In this document: positions 1 to 11,070 of the stretch, piece after piece
Position numbering within the stretch: position 1 is the first letter of the stretch
How the letters are laid out: each line of letters starts with the position of its first letter
Assembly: GCF_027744825.2 (NCBI RefSeq)
Contig: NC_071338.1
Coordinates: 30,299,501 to 30,363,500 of the forward strand
Source: Synchiropus splendidus
Taxonomy: Eukaryota > Chordata > Actinopteri > Syngnathiformes > Callionymidae
Length of the DNA stretch: 64,000 nucleotides
Direction of reading: 5' to 3'
Notes under the pieces: generated by a model
Told to the model about the DNA's origin: nothing
Seen by the model: only the letters and a program-made list of their open reading frames with translations
Database searches by the model: none
Made by a program: the position numbers and the translations under genes

Positions 1-215
1 AAACGGCCTGGCTCTGAAGATGTTTGGCCTCTACTTGAGAGATGCAACAAATCATAGGATGTCAAGTTCAAGGGTGTTGAAACTTACATACATGAAATAA
101 CTGTTTTCAATGTCAAGTTTGGCTGGATATTCATCTGCTCTGCAGCATTCTCATCATGCCACAGGATGCTTAAAAAGGATCTCGAGCAGAGACCGGAGCA
201 AGAAGCACAAGCATC

Positions 216-3200
216 ATGCTGCTGCTACTGCTCATCTCTCTGCTCCTGGTCTCCCCGGTGGCGCCGTCCCATTACATGGCGTCCATGTCCAAGGTCCAAT
301 TCAAGGGAAAAGATGACGATGGAAACTGGCTGGTAAAGATTGGTCTTTTGTCCTGTTCATTTGGAGTGTTTTTACTGTTTTATTGAAGAAACCAGCCACT
401 TGGTGGAGTCCAAGTGTGTGTGTAGGATATTTTATCAGTGTGGTGCGAGATGTCATCGTGATCAAATGACGGATATACTGTATGCAGATGTTTTCTTATA
501 TGCTATTTATATTCATAGGTGATGAGTAACATTATTACTATTAAAAAATGACATCACAAAGTAAAAGGGCTAAAACAAAGGAGGTCTATCTCTGGGGAAT
601 CACACTGCTTGTTGAGAAGCTGAATAATAATAATATATACATAAACGATGAATTAATCTCAATTAATCGCAGTTTAATCGCATAACAATATTTGCCGCAT
701 TTTTCAATTTGAATGAATTTGGTATATTAGTGAAATTAATGATGGACCCATACACACATTTAAATAGCAAAATATTGTTTATTTTGCATCAGTTTGACAG
801 TAGCACCATAAATCACAATGGTGGCTATATTCAAGTTTTTATATCACCTTATTTAAACTAAAGCTCTTTTAATATTTGTATAACAATTTAAATTTTATAT
901 TCAGAGTAGTGGAAACCCTGGCCATTGTGTAGGGAAAAACATCCCTGAACAAAAGCAAACAGCAGATGCTTTTGTTTGCTTTGGTTCAGGGACGATTCCT
1001 CCATGTTTGTTGTTGTTGTTCTCATCCTAGCTGCCACGTGTCTTGTGCATCAGACCGAAGCTTTCAGCAGGTAACAGCCCAATTCATGCAGTCGATGACA
1101 CGAGGAGCTGTCTGTCAGATTATAAGGCAACATTCTGGTGTTTTTAACTAGTGATGAGTGAAGTTTACATTGAAAAGCTAATAAAAGCCATGTATTCTGT
1201 ATTAAACACTTTTGTATTGTTCAGTTATTTTGCTTGACAGTTGCAATGTTTTCTATACATATTTGTGTGTGATTTAACTGTGAGGGAAAAAAAGGAAACT
1301 CGATGTCAGCTACACCACATACACTTGTTGTACAGCTGAGCATGACCAGTTGAGTGACAAGTGACGTTGATTTTGTCATGGTTTTTTCTTTAACCCTCAG
1401 GTGATCCATCACCAAAGACAGACCTTCGAGTACTGCAGCTGGGAGTCCTGGAATTGCTTCCAGGGGAACTGTGGCTCCACGTTAACACCAAATAGTGGCA
1501 TAATAGACCAAAGCTCCACCGATCCTGACGACGACAGACATTGGTGTGAAAATGAAAAAATCTATCCGAGAGTGCTTGAAGCTGACCTTCCATTCACCTT
1601 GAGGTAAGTTGTTTCACGCTGACATTACTTGAGGACTGCTGCATTTTCTCGGGGCTGAGAATGACAGAAGTTGACGGCAGAGCAAAATTCACAGCAAGGA
1701 GAATGGGGTGACCATTTATTCATTTAGAAGTCTGCTCCATCTGTGGCAAAAAATCAACACTGGTATCGTTTGATTTTATGATATGAGATATGACAACTGG
1801 AGGGGAGGGTGGGGGTCTTATCCAGGTGCCATGCATATTTGCAGATTTACCTGGAGGCGAAGCCTAAGAGCCCAAAGCATACACAGTCCTTATACAACCA
1901 TGCAGCTAATATATGGATTTTTACAGGCTGAAGAGCGTCATGCTGCCAAAATAGTAAGCCATGTCACATCAAACCGATGGAGGCGTTTTATTGAGCTTAA
2001 AGCGCTCAAAATACGCTGTTTTGCGTGCTGGGGGATCAATGCACTCTTTTTTTAGATTCACAACAAATCCCAAACTCCTGATATGATTTAGGAATGTGTT
2101 TGTGTGAGCTCTCACTTCTTCCCTGGACGATGCTAGGATCAGCCAGTCATCTAGATAGATCAAAATCCTCATCCCCCAAGCCCTGGGTTCCAGATCCACA
2201 TCCACAAACTTGGAGGACGTTTGCGGTGCTAGAGAGTACCCGAACGGTAGGCGGTTGAACTGAAAACACATCTCCCCTACCGCAAAACGAAGGTACTGTC
2301 TCAGCTCGGCGTCCCCAGTTGAAGGGCCTTCAAGGGGCAAGGGGCGGAGGTGGGGGTCATCTAAGAAAACTGTCCAAATGTTCCTTGGACTTCTTGGCCA
2401 CCTCTATCTTATGAATGACCTCCTCAACCGGACCAAAGAGGAAGTCATCCGCAATGGGCGCCCCGATTAGTGTTTGTTTGTCCTTCTCCTTTAGCCCGGT
2501 CTCGGTGAGCCAAAGAATCCGGACCATCATCTGGGCCGCAGCACACGCAAAGCTAGTTTAGAAGTGATCCTCATGCACTTTTAAGCCGGGTGCACCACTG
2601 CACCTACGGCTTATAGATCAGTGCAGCTCATGTATGAACAAGATTTATTTTCCTCCTTGAATTTAGTGGGTGCAGCTAATATTCTGGTGCACTCTTTAGT
2701 CTGGAATTTATAGTCATTTGTTTCTTAGAAATCTTGTCAACAAAAATGAGGAACAACTGTGGTTTCTGTCTGTCTCACCAGGGTGAGGACCTGCTGTTGG
2801 ATCGACACACAAAACGATCTCGATGACATGACATTCCTGGCCACAGTGGATCTGGGAGAAAGATCTGACACGACTAAACCTAACGACTCACCAGACATCT
2901 GCATCCTACCGTACTTACGGTACGTGTGCACTAGCGTTGCCATTTGCGTCACTGAGGACGGTAGACTGTCATCCTTTAGTGTCTGTGTTGGGGGGGGAGT
3001 CCTCCTTGACTGACAACGTTGTAGTGATATCATTGCTAGTCACACTCATCTACATATTGACAATAACATCTGAAAAATAGGGAATCTAAATCCCCCTATG
3101 GGAGAGCAGGCTAAACTCTAGAGGGATCTCGTCGATGTGTAAGAGGGACGCGTTTTGAAGTGAGGACACGAAAGAGGACAGATGCTTTGGACTTGTGGAG

Positions 3201-6200
3201 AGGAGAGACCGTGTTGGACCAGGATTGTTGAAGACAGCCGGTGAGGTTCATGGGCGTAGAGGATATGTGTGACCAGATAGGATTAAGGTGGGCGACCATA
3301 GATGGGAAATGTAGAGCGCATCAGTATGAGCAAAAGAAGAAGAAACTGGATCTAAACCCAATCTTGTTTCTTCATTTCAGAGTTCCCCAAAACTGCCCTC
3401 GGTCTTTCCAGATTCACACTTTGGATCCTGAAGGAGACGCGGTCCGTTGCAGATACGGCAAACGAGGAACCGACGAGTGCTACGATTGTTTGCAAAACAG
3501 CGGATTTGTATTACACGAGGTTTGTTATCCAGTTTCGCTCAACCGTTGTCACGTACGCCAGTCACTACTGACAGTGTTGTCTCCCAGGACACGTGCGTAC
3601 TGGATTACCAGCAGGCTTCAAGTAACACTGACCCTGTTGGTTTTGAGTTGGTGGTAGAAGAGTACCCTCAACAGGAAATTACACTGTCTTACACCGACGG
3701 AGCCAGCAAAACTAGGTGTCCCCATGGGTCAACCAACCCCACGCCCCCATGCTCCAACACTGACCCACTTAGCAGACACTCACTGCAGCTTGTAGTGAAA
3801 GGTAAGAGCATGGTACATTTCCTTCGAAAAATGACAGAAAACTAAATGGCAACACACGACTGATTGGGAGTCAAAAGTCCACTTCAAAATGGTCAATATT
3901 TTTGTTTCATTTGTGTTATTTCAGGAAGTGTGCGTATTTTTGGAAGTTTAATCGTAGTTTGTCCAGTAACTCTAAAGTGTCAGAGACACCAAGCTGTTCA
4001 TGATCAGAAAGAAGAAGTATAGGGTTTTCATTCCGTGTAAAAAACTTTTTTTTTTCTATATACTACCATCAAATACACTGTGATTCTGACAAGACTCTCA
4101 GATGCGGGTTAAACGCCGGCGCCATCTTGTGGGGCTACCAATCAGCAGTGCACTGTGCACTGACGTGGTGGAAGTAGCGGCTATATCAGCCAATAATGAG
4201 GGATTTGTCAATGTTTTTTGAGGATGCAGAGCAGTGCCGACTCAGACTAATGTGAGAGGAAGAACCGTCTGAACGGATCAGAGACTGGCGGCAATACTGA
4301 ACACTAATGTGAATGGAATGTAAAACTGTGTTCTGAGGTGTCAGCAAGACAAAACATGTCATGCGTTAAGGTTGACAGTGGGATGACTGGGTCTTTTACT
4401 GGCGAGTATTGACGCCTCCTCACCCATGTTTTTGATGGCCTCCTTGCTGTTTTGATAGCTAGCTATCATCACCTGTTTACGTTGGAAACCCTGGGCATGT
4501 GCAGATCATTTTATGCATGTGCATAGCTTTAGCTTCCTCGATAGGCCTCTGTCGGTGCACTATTTTATTAAGTCACGTAAAAACTCTGGGATGCTGGTTT
4601 CACCTGGACCTCATCTGCAATGAAGTAACCTCCTGTTCTTTTGGACCACAGTTGACCCAGCAGTTTCGACTTGCACAGCGGGTGAATTCATCCCAGCATT
4701 GTTGAGCCCAACTCCAGATGACGGGGATCACATCACGGCTGAGGTCGACAAAGAGTTGGAGATCCTCATCGAAGCAAATGCACAGCAGTCCACGTAAGTA
4801 ATTTGGAAATTATATTCCGTCAAGTCCACAAACTGACTCCTCTTTACCATCCTCATCCTATTGGACCACCATTTGTGCTTTTGTGCAAATCTAGAGTCCA
4901 CGACGTCATCTTTAGCGGACATCAGAATTTCACTAAACACAAAACCACCAGCCAAGGATTTGCTCTGAGGTGGACCCCCATCATTGAAAATAAGGATGAA
5001 GTCTTTACATTTTGCTTTGCTGTGGAGTCCCTCGCCGGGTGAGTGCCTGCAGACGACGGTAAGGTTTCAGTGACGGTGGAGCTCCACTCACTTGCCTTGA
5101 TTCTGTCTGTCTCTCAGGTCTCGGGTGTTTCATTCTGAAATGAGATGCGTCATCATAGACGTCATTCATAAAATCTGTAAGTATATCTCTGTTTTCGCCT
5201 GCTGCATTTAAACTTTTGGAAATTGAGTTGTAAGTTCCCCAAAAATTACAAAGAATGTTAAAGTTGGAAGATCTGAATCAGAATCAAATTTATTGCCATG
5301 GTCAGTGGGGATCCCACCAACTAGGAAAGTGTTTTGGAATAAAGTGCAGAAAGAAAAAAATAAAATAAAATAAAATACAACAAAGGCTGTTCACGAATTC
5401 AACAATCTGACGGCCGAGGGGAAGAAGCTGTTCGTGTGACTTGAGGTTCTGGTCTGGATCGACCTTAGAAAGAAAGAAAGAAATGAAGAAAGAATTAACA
5501 AAGTAGTCTCTGAAAGCATTCATCGTTCACTTTAGCCAGGCAGGTAGCGTTAAGGCAGCCTCAAAATGTAAGTCTTGCAATAGATGGACTCATGAGGTTC
5601 GATCAGTTTGGGAAAGAATAATCAGGATAAAATGATGAAAGTGGTCTCAAATTCTTCGATGCCCGGTGTCTTAAATATCCAGATTGAATAGTGTCAGTTT
5701 ACTTATATGTGAAGATTATAGACTTATATTTTGAATATAATATATGGTGAATACACCATAGCAGCTGTCAAGCGCCAGACAGATCACTAGGTTCATCCCC
5801 CGCTTCTGCGTCCAAACACAAACACTGAGGCGAAACACTGCCCCCAAGGAGCTATCATCACTTGTTTACGTTGGAAATAGCCCCCGGGCTATTTCCTTAG
5901 TTAGTTTCAGCAATATCTTTAGCCACTGGATGGAGTTGGGCAACGGAACCTCAACACTGTTCTTGACCAGCTGTTATGGCATCATCGAATTTAGGTAGCA
6001 ACGATAAGTCTCTTTTAAGTCTTTTAAAGATGACATTTCCGGTGATCAAACGTATTTAACCAAAGTGGAAACATTGAAACAAACGGATGTAACATGTAAC
6101 ACCTCACGGAGGTGGACATTAACATGACGGTTTTCTGTGTGTTATTCACGGAAAAAAGCTAGAAAGAAACAGCATAATGACGGAAGTCTGTTGCTCACAT

Positions 6201-9039
6201 AACTCAAGTCGTGCACTCCAGCTGGACACGTGAAGAGATGGACCACATGACGATGGATGCAGACTGGAGAGACGTCTACTTCTCACGATTAAAAAAAACA
6301 TTTTTATTGTCACCAACTCTTCCCTCTCTGCTACAATGTCACAAAACTGGTGATTTTATTGTCACCAATTCAGTAAATGACAAACCTTCCCCCTTCATTG
6401 TTCCTCTATCGTGTTGTGATTGTCTGCATTCCGTTCCATGTTTTGTTTTGTTCAAGTGTTCAAGTCTTTGTTTGGCGAGGTAAATCACAGCTATATCAAA
6501 ATGTGATCCCCCTTTTAGTGCATGTAGCCGTGTCCTGCAGTCCAAGCACGATGACCGTCGCCGTCCATAAAAACCTCCCTGGCATCTCTGAGGAACACTT
6601 TGCCCTCACAGACCCAACAAATGCAGTCTGCAGCCTCTTGACGCACTCGAACAACACTCACATCATCGCCAGCTTCCCGCTCAACTCCTGCGGAACTGAG
6701 ATCGAGGTTCTGCTCGACATCGCCTCTGGCTGCTATTGCCTCTCCCTTACATCTCTTCTCTGTCTACACAGGAAGACAACGAAAATCTGCTTTTCAAGAA
6801 CACTCTAACTGCGGTAGACCAACCCGGAGAGGTCATCTCTCGGAAGGACCTGGTGCACTTGGACTTCCACTGCAAGTACAGCAAACACGGGGTTGTGTCT
6901 CAGGGATTTTCGTCTCACCGGGAGAGCGTCACTGTGTCAGAGGAAGGCTTCGGTACATTCATCTACCAGTTCGAGTTCTATGAAGACAACAGCTTCACCA
7001 CCAAGAAGGATCCATCTTTGTACCCTCTGGAGTACGAGATTGGCTCCAAGATCTACATGCAGATTGACACCACTTCAGCCATTAACACTGAGCTGTTTGT
7101 CGAGTCCTGCAAAGCTTCACCGTATGACAACCCCAACTACACGCCGACCTACTCCATCATTGAGAACGGGTGTGTAGCAGAAACCTCCTCCTGGTTCTGA
7201 AATAATGAAACAAGCTCTTTCCAACCATCCTTGTTTTAAATGTGTATCATCTTGTTTTGATCACTAAAAAATGTTTCTGCCCCACATCTGTCTCCAGATG
7301 TAACGTGGACTCGACGGTGGTGGTCAGTCCCACGCCACATTCGAAGCAGTTCAGATTCTTCATGGATGCCTTCAGGTTCATTGGAGTGCATGAGCAGGTG
7401 AGCGCTCTGGGAAGGCAAGCTAATCTGGCGTCCTCTTCTGCCACTCTTTGATGTCCGACTATCACAAAACTTACAGCAGGAGTCTCCATTTTGAGAGTGC
7501 TGCTAACACACCAAGCCAAGATGGCACATGTCACTCATATTTCAGACTGCAGATCGATATTTAAATCAGTCTGTTCCACACCAAGCTTTTCCTACCACCT
7601 TTAAAAGAAGAATGGAACACAGACCCATTACTCTGCTAGTAATGTTGAAAATTACATTTATTCTTCCCTGTACAGACATTTTACAACGAAAGATTTAGTC
7701 ATTGCATAGCAAAACCCTCACCGCAGCTGAGGTCTCAACTGGCCTCATGGTTTCCGCCACTTGTTAACACATCGCTGAGGCTTAAACCTACGCTCAAAAA
7801 CATGATCTGATAAAGATGAAATCCCATGTGATCAGATGTATTGAAATGAAGTGGAAATATCGGAAATATTGGTAACGCACCGTGGAGTTGGAGATGATGG
7901 GTTTTGCCGTGTTTTTTGGGGGGAAAAAATCCAGAAGAAAACACCATAATGACAGAACTCTGTAGCTTGTGGAACTCAAGTCACACACCCGCTGTGAGGA
8001 TGGATGCGGACTTGAGAGAGGTCTACTTGTCATTATTAAAAAAAACAATTTTTATTATTACTAACTGTCACCAGTTTCTGGCAGAAACCCTTGAAAATGA
8101 TCTTGAAATGGCTTGCGACTGAGTCTGGTCTCTGGTGCTGCAACACTACTGTAACCAAGTTTCAGGTGGCAACACTGAAAACTAAGTAGTGCACATACTG
8201 GGCAAGAAACAGACACAGGTGCAATACAAGAGAATTAGAACTGAACTACAGGGGGCGCTACACCCGCCATGAACACCAAACAAAAAAAAAAAAGTCTCCA
8301 AATATTAGCCATGTGTTTTGATTCTGAGTTGAGCTTCTCACCTGTTCCCAGTACATGAGAAAGCATGTCGACTCTCTTGGTTGTTGAGCTGCTGCTAAAC
8401 CGGTGCCTCGCTCTGGTTCTTTTTATGAAGTACTGAGCTTCAGGGTATGCGACTTAACAGAAGGGCAATGAGTTGTGGTTTGATTCTGTATTTCACACAG
8501 TGGAATCAATGGGAATGAAGTAGCTTTGCCTGCTTTTCTCCTGTGCTGATGTTCATGTGACTTTCAGGTCTACATCAGCTGCTCAGTCCTGGTCTGTGAA
8601 GTCGGGAACGCAAACACCCGCTGCTCCCAAGGCTGCATCACCCCTAAAGTCAGAGTCCAACCCAAAGCTAAACCCAGAGCCAAAGACAAAGCCAAGGCCA
8701 AGGCCAAAGCCAAAATCCAGGCCAAAGCCCATAACATCAGCAAACGAGAGGCAGACTTCCAGACTTCAAGGCATTTCATCTCTCAGGGCCCTCTCCGCCT
8801 CAAGAGGTCAGCAGAGGTCGCCACAGCCCCAGGTAAGACTTTCGCCATATTAAAAGGAAAAAAAAGCAATTCATGAACAAGTTCTCTCTCGTCCAGATAT
8901 GAACCTGAATCTCAACCTGAACTTGGTCTTCATCGTTGGGGCTCTTCTCGCGGCCGTGGCCACGGTGAGCGTGACGTCCTACCTGAAGAGAAGGATCTCT
9001 TACGTCAAATATCAACAGCTCTCCAGCTCTGAATTGTAA
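216..9039 (+). CDS. ZP-domain type I membrane protein, paralogue A (13 coding exons)
   Basis: Exons: 216-332, 1401-1603, 2782-2919, 3381-3519, 3588-3801, 4652-4793, 4895-5038, 5118-5176, 6519-6706, 6772-7169, 7298-7397, 8568-8832, 8897-9039; total 2250 nt, 749 residues, all GT-AG. The ATG at 216 opens a Leu-rich signal peptide (about residues 1-18). A cysteine-rich ectodomain follows, with CSWESWNCFQGNCG, TCCWI, VPQNCPRSF and RCRYG motifs. The ZP domain starts near residue 386 (exons 9-12). Next come a Lys/Ala-rich linker (about 647-668), a furin-type site R691-L-K-R694, a membrane helix (about 709-729) and a short basic tail. Family knowledge: ZP modules polymerise after furin release, often in egg coats or mucosal layers. 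The exact role here is unknown. A tandem paralogue lies at 17.9-25.1 kb. A TTAAAAAGG element at 171-179 may serve as TATA box, and a possible polyA signal is at 9306-9311. The exon 9 start is fixed by the match to paralogue B. Confidence 0.85.
333..1400 (+). other. Intron 1 of ZP paralogue A
   Basis: AT-rich intron of 1.07 kb between the signal-peptide exon and the first ectodomain exon, with GT at 333 and AG before 1401. I see no coding exon, structured RNA or recognisable transposon in it. Confidence 0.6.
1965..2570 (-). mobile_element. DIRS-type retrotransposon remnant (reverse transcriptase and gag-like pieces)
   Basis: The minus frame 2340-1969 encodes a reverse-transcriptase fragment with LPFGYSLAP and the catalytic-type segment LIYLDDWLILA. 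This wording is typical of DIRS/Ngaro tyrosine-recombinase retroelements. Minus-strand sequence at about 2570-2380 gives a gag-like piece (ADDFLFGPVEEVIHKIEVAKK). The two pieces abut without the intervening polyprotein, so the copy is internally deleted. It lies antisense in intron 2 of ZP paralogue A. No tyrosine recombinase or terminal repeats were found, so it cannot be autonomous. Confidence 0.7.
5270..5480 (-). mobile_element. 3' tail of an L2-like LINE, antisense
   Basis: Reading the minus strand gives a 3' end of the same kind as at 54.1-54.3 kb: ...TCCCCACTGACCATGGCAAT followed by AAATTTGATTCTGATTC. The fragment sits in intron 8 of ZP paralogue A. Only the untranslated tail and a few codons remain. 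A short purine-rich AAAGA stretch follows at 5470-5495. Confidence 0.6.
6155..6330 (+). repeat. Dispersed repeat copy 1 (intron 8 of ZP paralogue A)
   Basis: Shares an ordered series of blocks with 7905-8075: a CATAATGACRGAA segment, AACTCAAGTC, GATGGATGC, then GAGAGRYCTAC and a run AAAAAAACA before TTTTTATT. Identity is high but gapped. I do not recognise the family. It contains no coding sequence. Confidence 0.55.
7905..8075 (+). repeat. Dispersed repeat copy 2 (intron 11 of ZP paralogue A)
   Basis: Second copy of the element at 6155-6330, in the same orientation and about 1.75 kb downstream, in another intron of the same gene. It lies between exons 7298-7397 and 8568-8832. No open frame of note. 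Confidence 0.55.
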
Positions 9040-10096
9040 TCTGCTTCGAGCTGCACTGACTCGCTTCACTGCGCGATTGACACAACTTCCTCTTACGTGA
9101 TCGGGCTCGCAGTTCTGCTGTGATCGGGGCATCATCCAGATTATAGGGGCGCTGCCCTTATTCTACTCAACGGAAGGGTTTGGATTCATTCACTTATCTA
9201 TAGAAAACCAATCATCTCCTCCATTTTCAATAGTGAATCATGTTTTTAAACTTGAGGTTTGGGGATTGTTTGCTTCCGTTCAGTTGATTTGACAAGAAGT
9301 ACGGTAATAAAGCGATTCCACAGAGTGGAGCATGTTTTCATGAGTCGGCTGCTTTTTACCGGTGCATCATACAATAAATGAACTGTGTTTTTACTCTGCG
9401 TGATGCACCGCCACGTACGAGAGCGCTTCTCTACAATCTGAATGAATGTATTCTGACCTATATGTGATATTAAGTCTTCGCTGCTTACATGACGCGAAAA
9501 GATCCCTGATAGCAAAATGTTTCTGGCCTGGAAGTGGGTTGGATGTGGGCTCCTTTACGGATCCGGGCTTCATGCTGGGACTCATTGTATGGTATTGAAA
9601 ACTTGCATCCCAAAACTTCTTTGGATCAGAGAAGTGACAAATAGTGTCAGTACTTTGAAATAAAGCTGAAGTGATTTGGGAGACTTGGCTGATGGAGTGT
9701 ACATTTATTTTTTAGTGTCTCTGATCTGTTTCTAACCAATCCTGAACGTTTCTTTTTCATAGGTCTGTCTGTTCTGGAGCTTTTCTGTTTCCAAACAAAC
9801 TCCATTACATAAAATTGTTTGGCAAAAGTTACATGAGCTGGCTTTGGTCCCAACAGTCACGTGACTGCAGGCACCAGGACCTGTAGGCCTCTCACCCAAC
9901 AGTGGTGTTATGTGAGATGATTCCAAGCTTTTTTCAGTTGGTTTTCCAAAGGGAGGAACGAAGCCAGCTGAACCCTCAGCTCCTATTTCCTCATTCTCCA
10001 CCTGTTATGTATGTGCTGTGCCTTGATCTCATCGCAGGACCCTACACATACAGAGATTCTGTGTCCGTGGAAAGAACACAGTGGCGACATTGAAAC
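9040..10096 (+). other. 3' untranslated and intergenic region after ZP paralogue A
   Basis: Candidate polyA signals AATAAA lie at 9306-9311 and near 9659. No further exon of the ZP gene is needed, because the stop codon at 9037-9039 follows the membrane helix and basic tail as in paralogue B. Nothing else is recognised up to the LINE tail at 10097. Confidence 0.5.
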
Positions 10097-10122
10097 AAGG
10101 TAAGGTAAGGTAAGGTAAGGTA
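10097..10122 (+). repeat. (TAAGG)n microsatellite at the LINE 3' end
   Basis: About five GGTAA units followed by CTTTATTGTC. On the minus strand this is the short-repeat 3' terminus expected for an L2-type LINE, which marks the insertion boundary. Confidence 0.8.
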
Positions 10123-10773
10123 ACTTTATTGTCAAATATGCTACAGTACAAGACATATAGCATGGATGAAATATCTGTTCTTTCAGACCTGGACACGACA
10201 TACAATCACAGACAACATAAGATCACAGACAGCAGGATACATGCAACAAAAATCATCGTCACATCAGTCCATCAACCACCAGGAGGAGCACCTAGCTCAT
10301 GGCTGCATGGCAACATCCTCTGCCCTTGTGGATGGAGCCAAAAGTGCCTGGTGCAGACCCGGGGGCAGAGCAGGAAGGGAGTTCAGCATCATGACAGCCT
10401 GGTGGACGAAGCTGTCTCTCAGTCTGCTAGTTCGTGCGCGGTGACTCTGCAACCTTCGCCCTGATGGCAGCAGCATGAAGAGACGGTGCGACAGGTGGGT
10501 GGGGTCTCCTGCGATCCTCAGGGCTCTCCGAGTGAGGCGAGTCTTGTAGATGTCCAGGAGGGATGGAAGAGGGACCCCGATGATCTTCTCAGCAGTCTTC
10601 GCCACGCGCTGCAGGGTCTTGCGGCAGGCGATGGTACAAGAGACGAACCACACTGTGATGCAGCTGGTCAGAATGCTCTCAATCGTGCCTCTGTAGAAGG
10701 TGCACATGATGGGGGACGGAACTCCGGCTCTCTTCAGCTTCCGCAGGAAGTACAGGCGCTGCTGGGCTTTCTT

Positions 10774-10815
10774 GAACACCTACACCACGGCAGTGGTGCC
10801 GTGGTGTAGGTGTTC
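10774..10815. repeat. Perfect 19-bp inverted repeat, 4-nt spacer, inside the LINE
   Basis: Arm 10774-10792 is the exact reverse complement of arm 10797-10815, with GTGG between them. The foldback interrupts the LINE reverse-transcriptase frame just before the KKAQQRLYFL motif. It ends two bases before the 127-bp duplicated block. Confidence 0.9.
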
Positions 10816-10816
10816 C

Positions 10817-11070
10817 AGGTCAGGTCCTGAGAAATGTGAACACCCAGGAACTTGGTGCTGGTGACCTGCTCCACTGCGGCACCAGCGATGGACGTCTCCT
10901 GAAGTCCACCACCATCTCCTTGGTCTTCTCCACGTTCAGGCGAAGGTCAGGTCCTGAGAAATGTGAACACCCAGGAACTTGGTGCTGGTGACCTGCTCCA
11001 CTGCGGCACCAGCGATGGACGTCTCCTGAAGTCCACCACCATCTCCTTGGTCTTCTCCACGTTCAGGCGA
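10817..11070 (+). repeat. 127-bp tandem duplication within the LINE
   Basis: The block 10817-10943 is repeated at 10944-11070, essentially identical, beginning AGGTCAGGTCCTGAG and ending in the TTCAGGCGA region. It duplicates part of the reverse-transcriptase thumb coding sequence. The high identity suggests a recent event compared with the rest of the damage. Confidence 0.9.
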
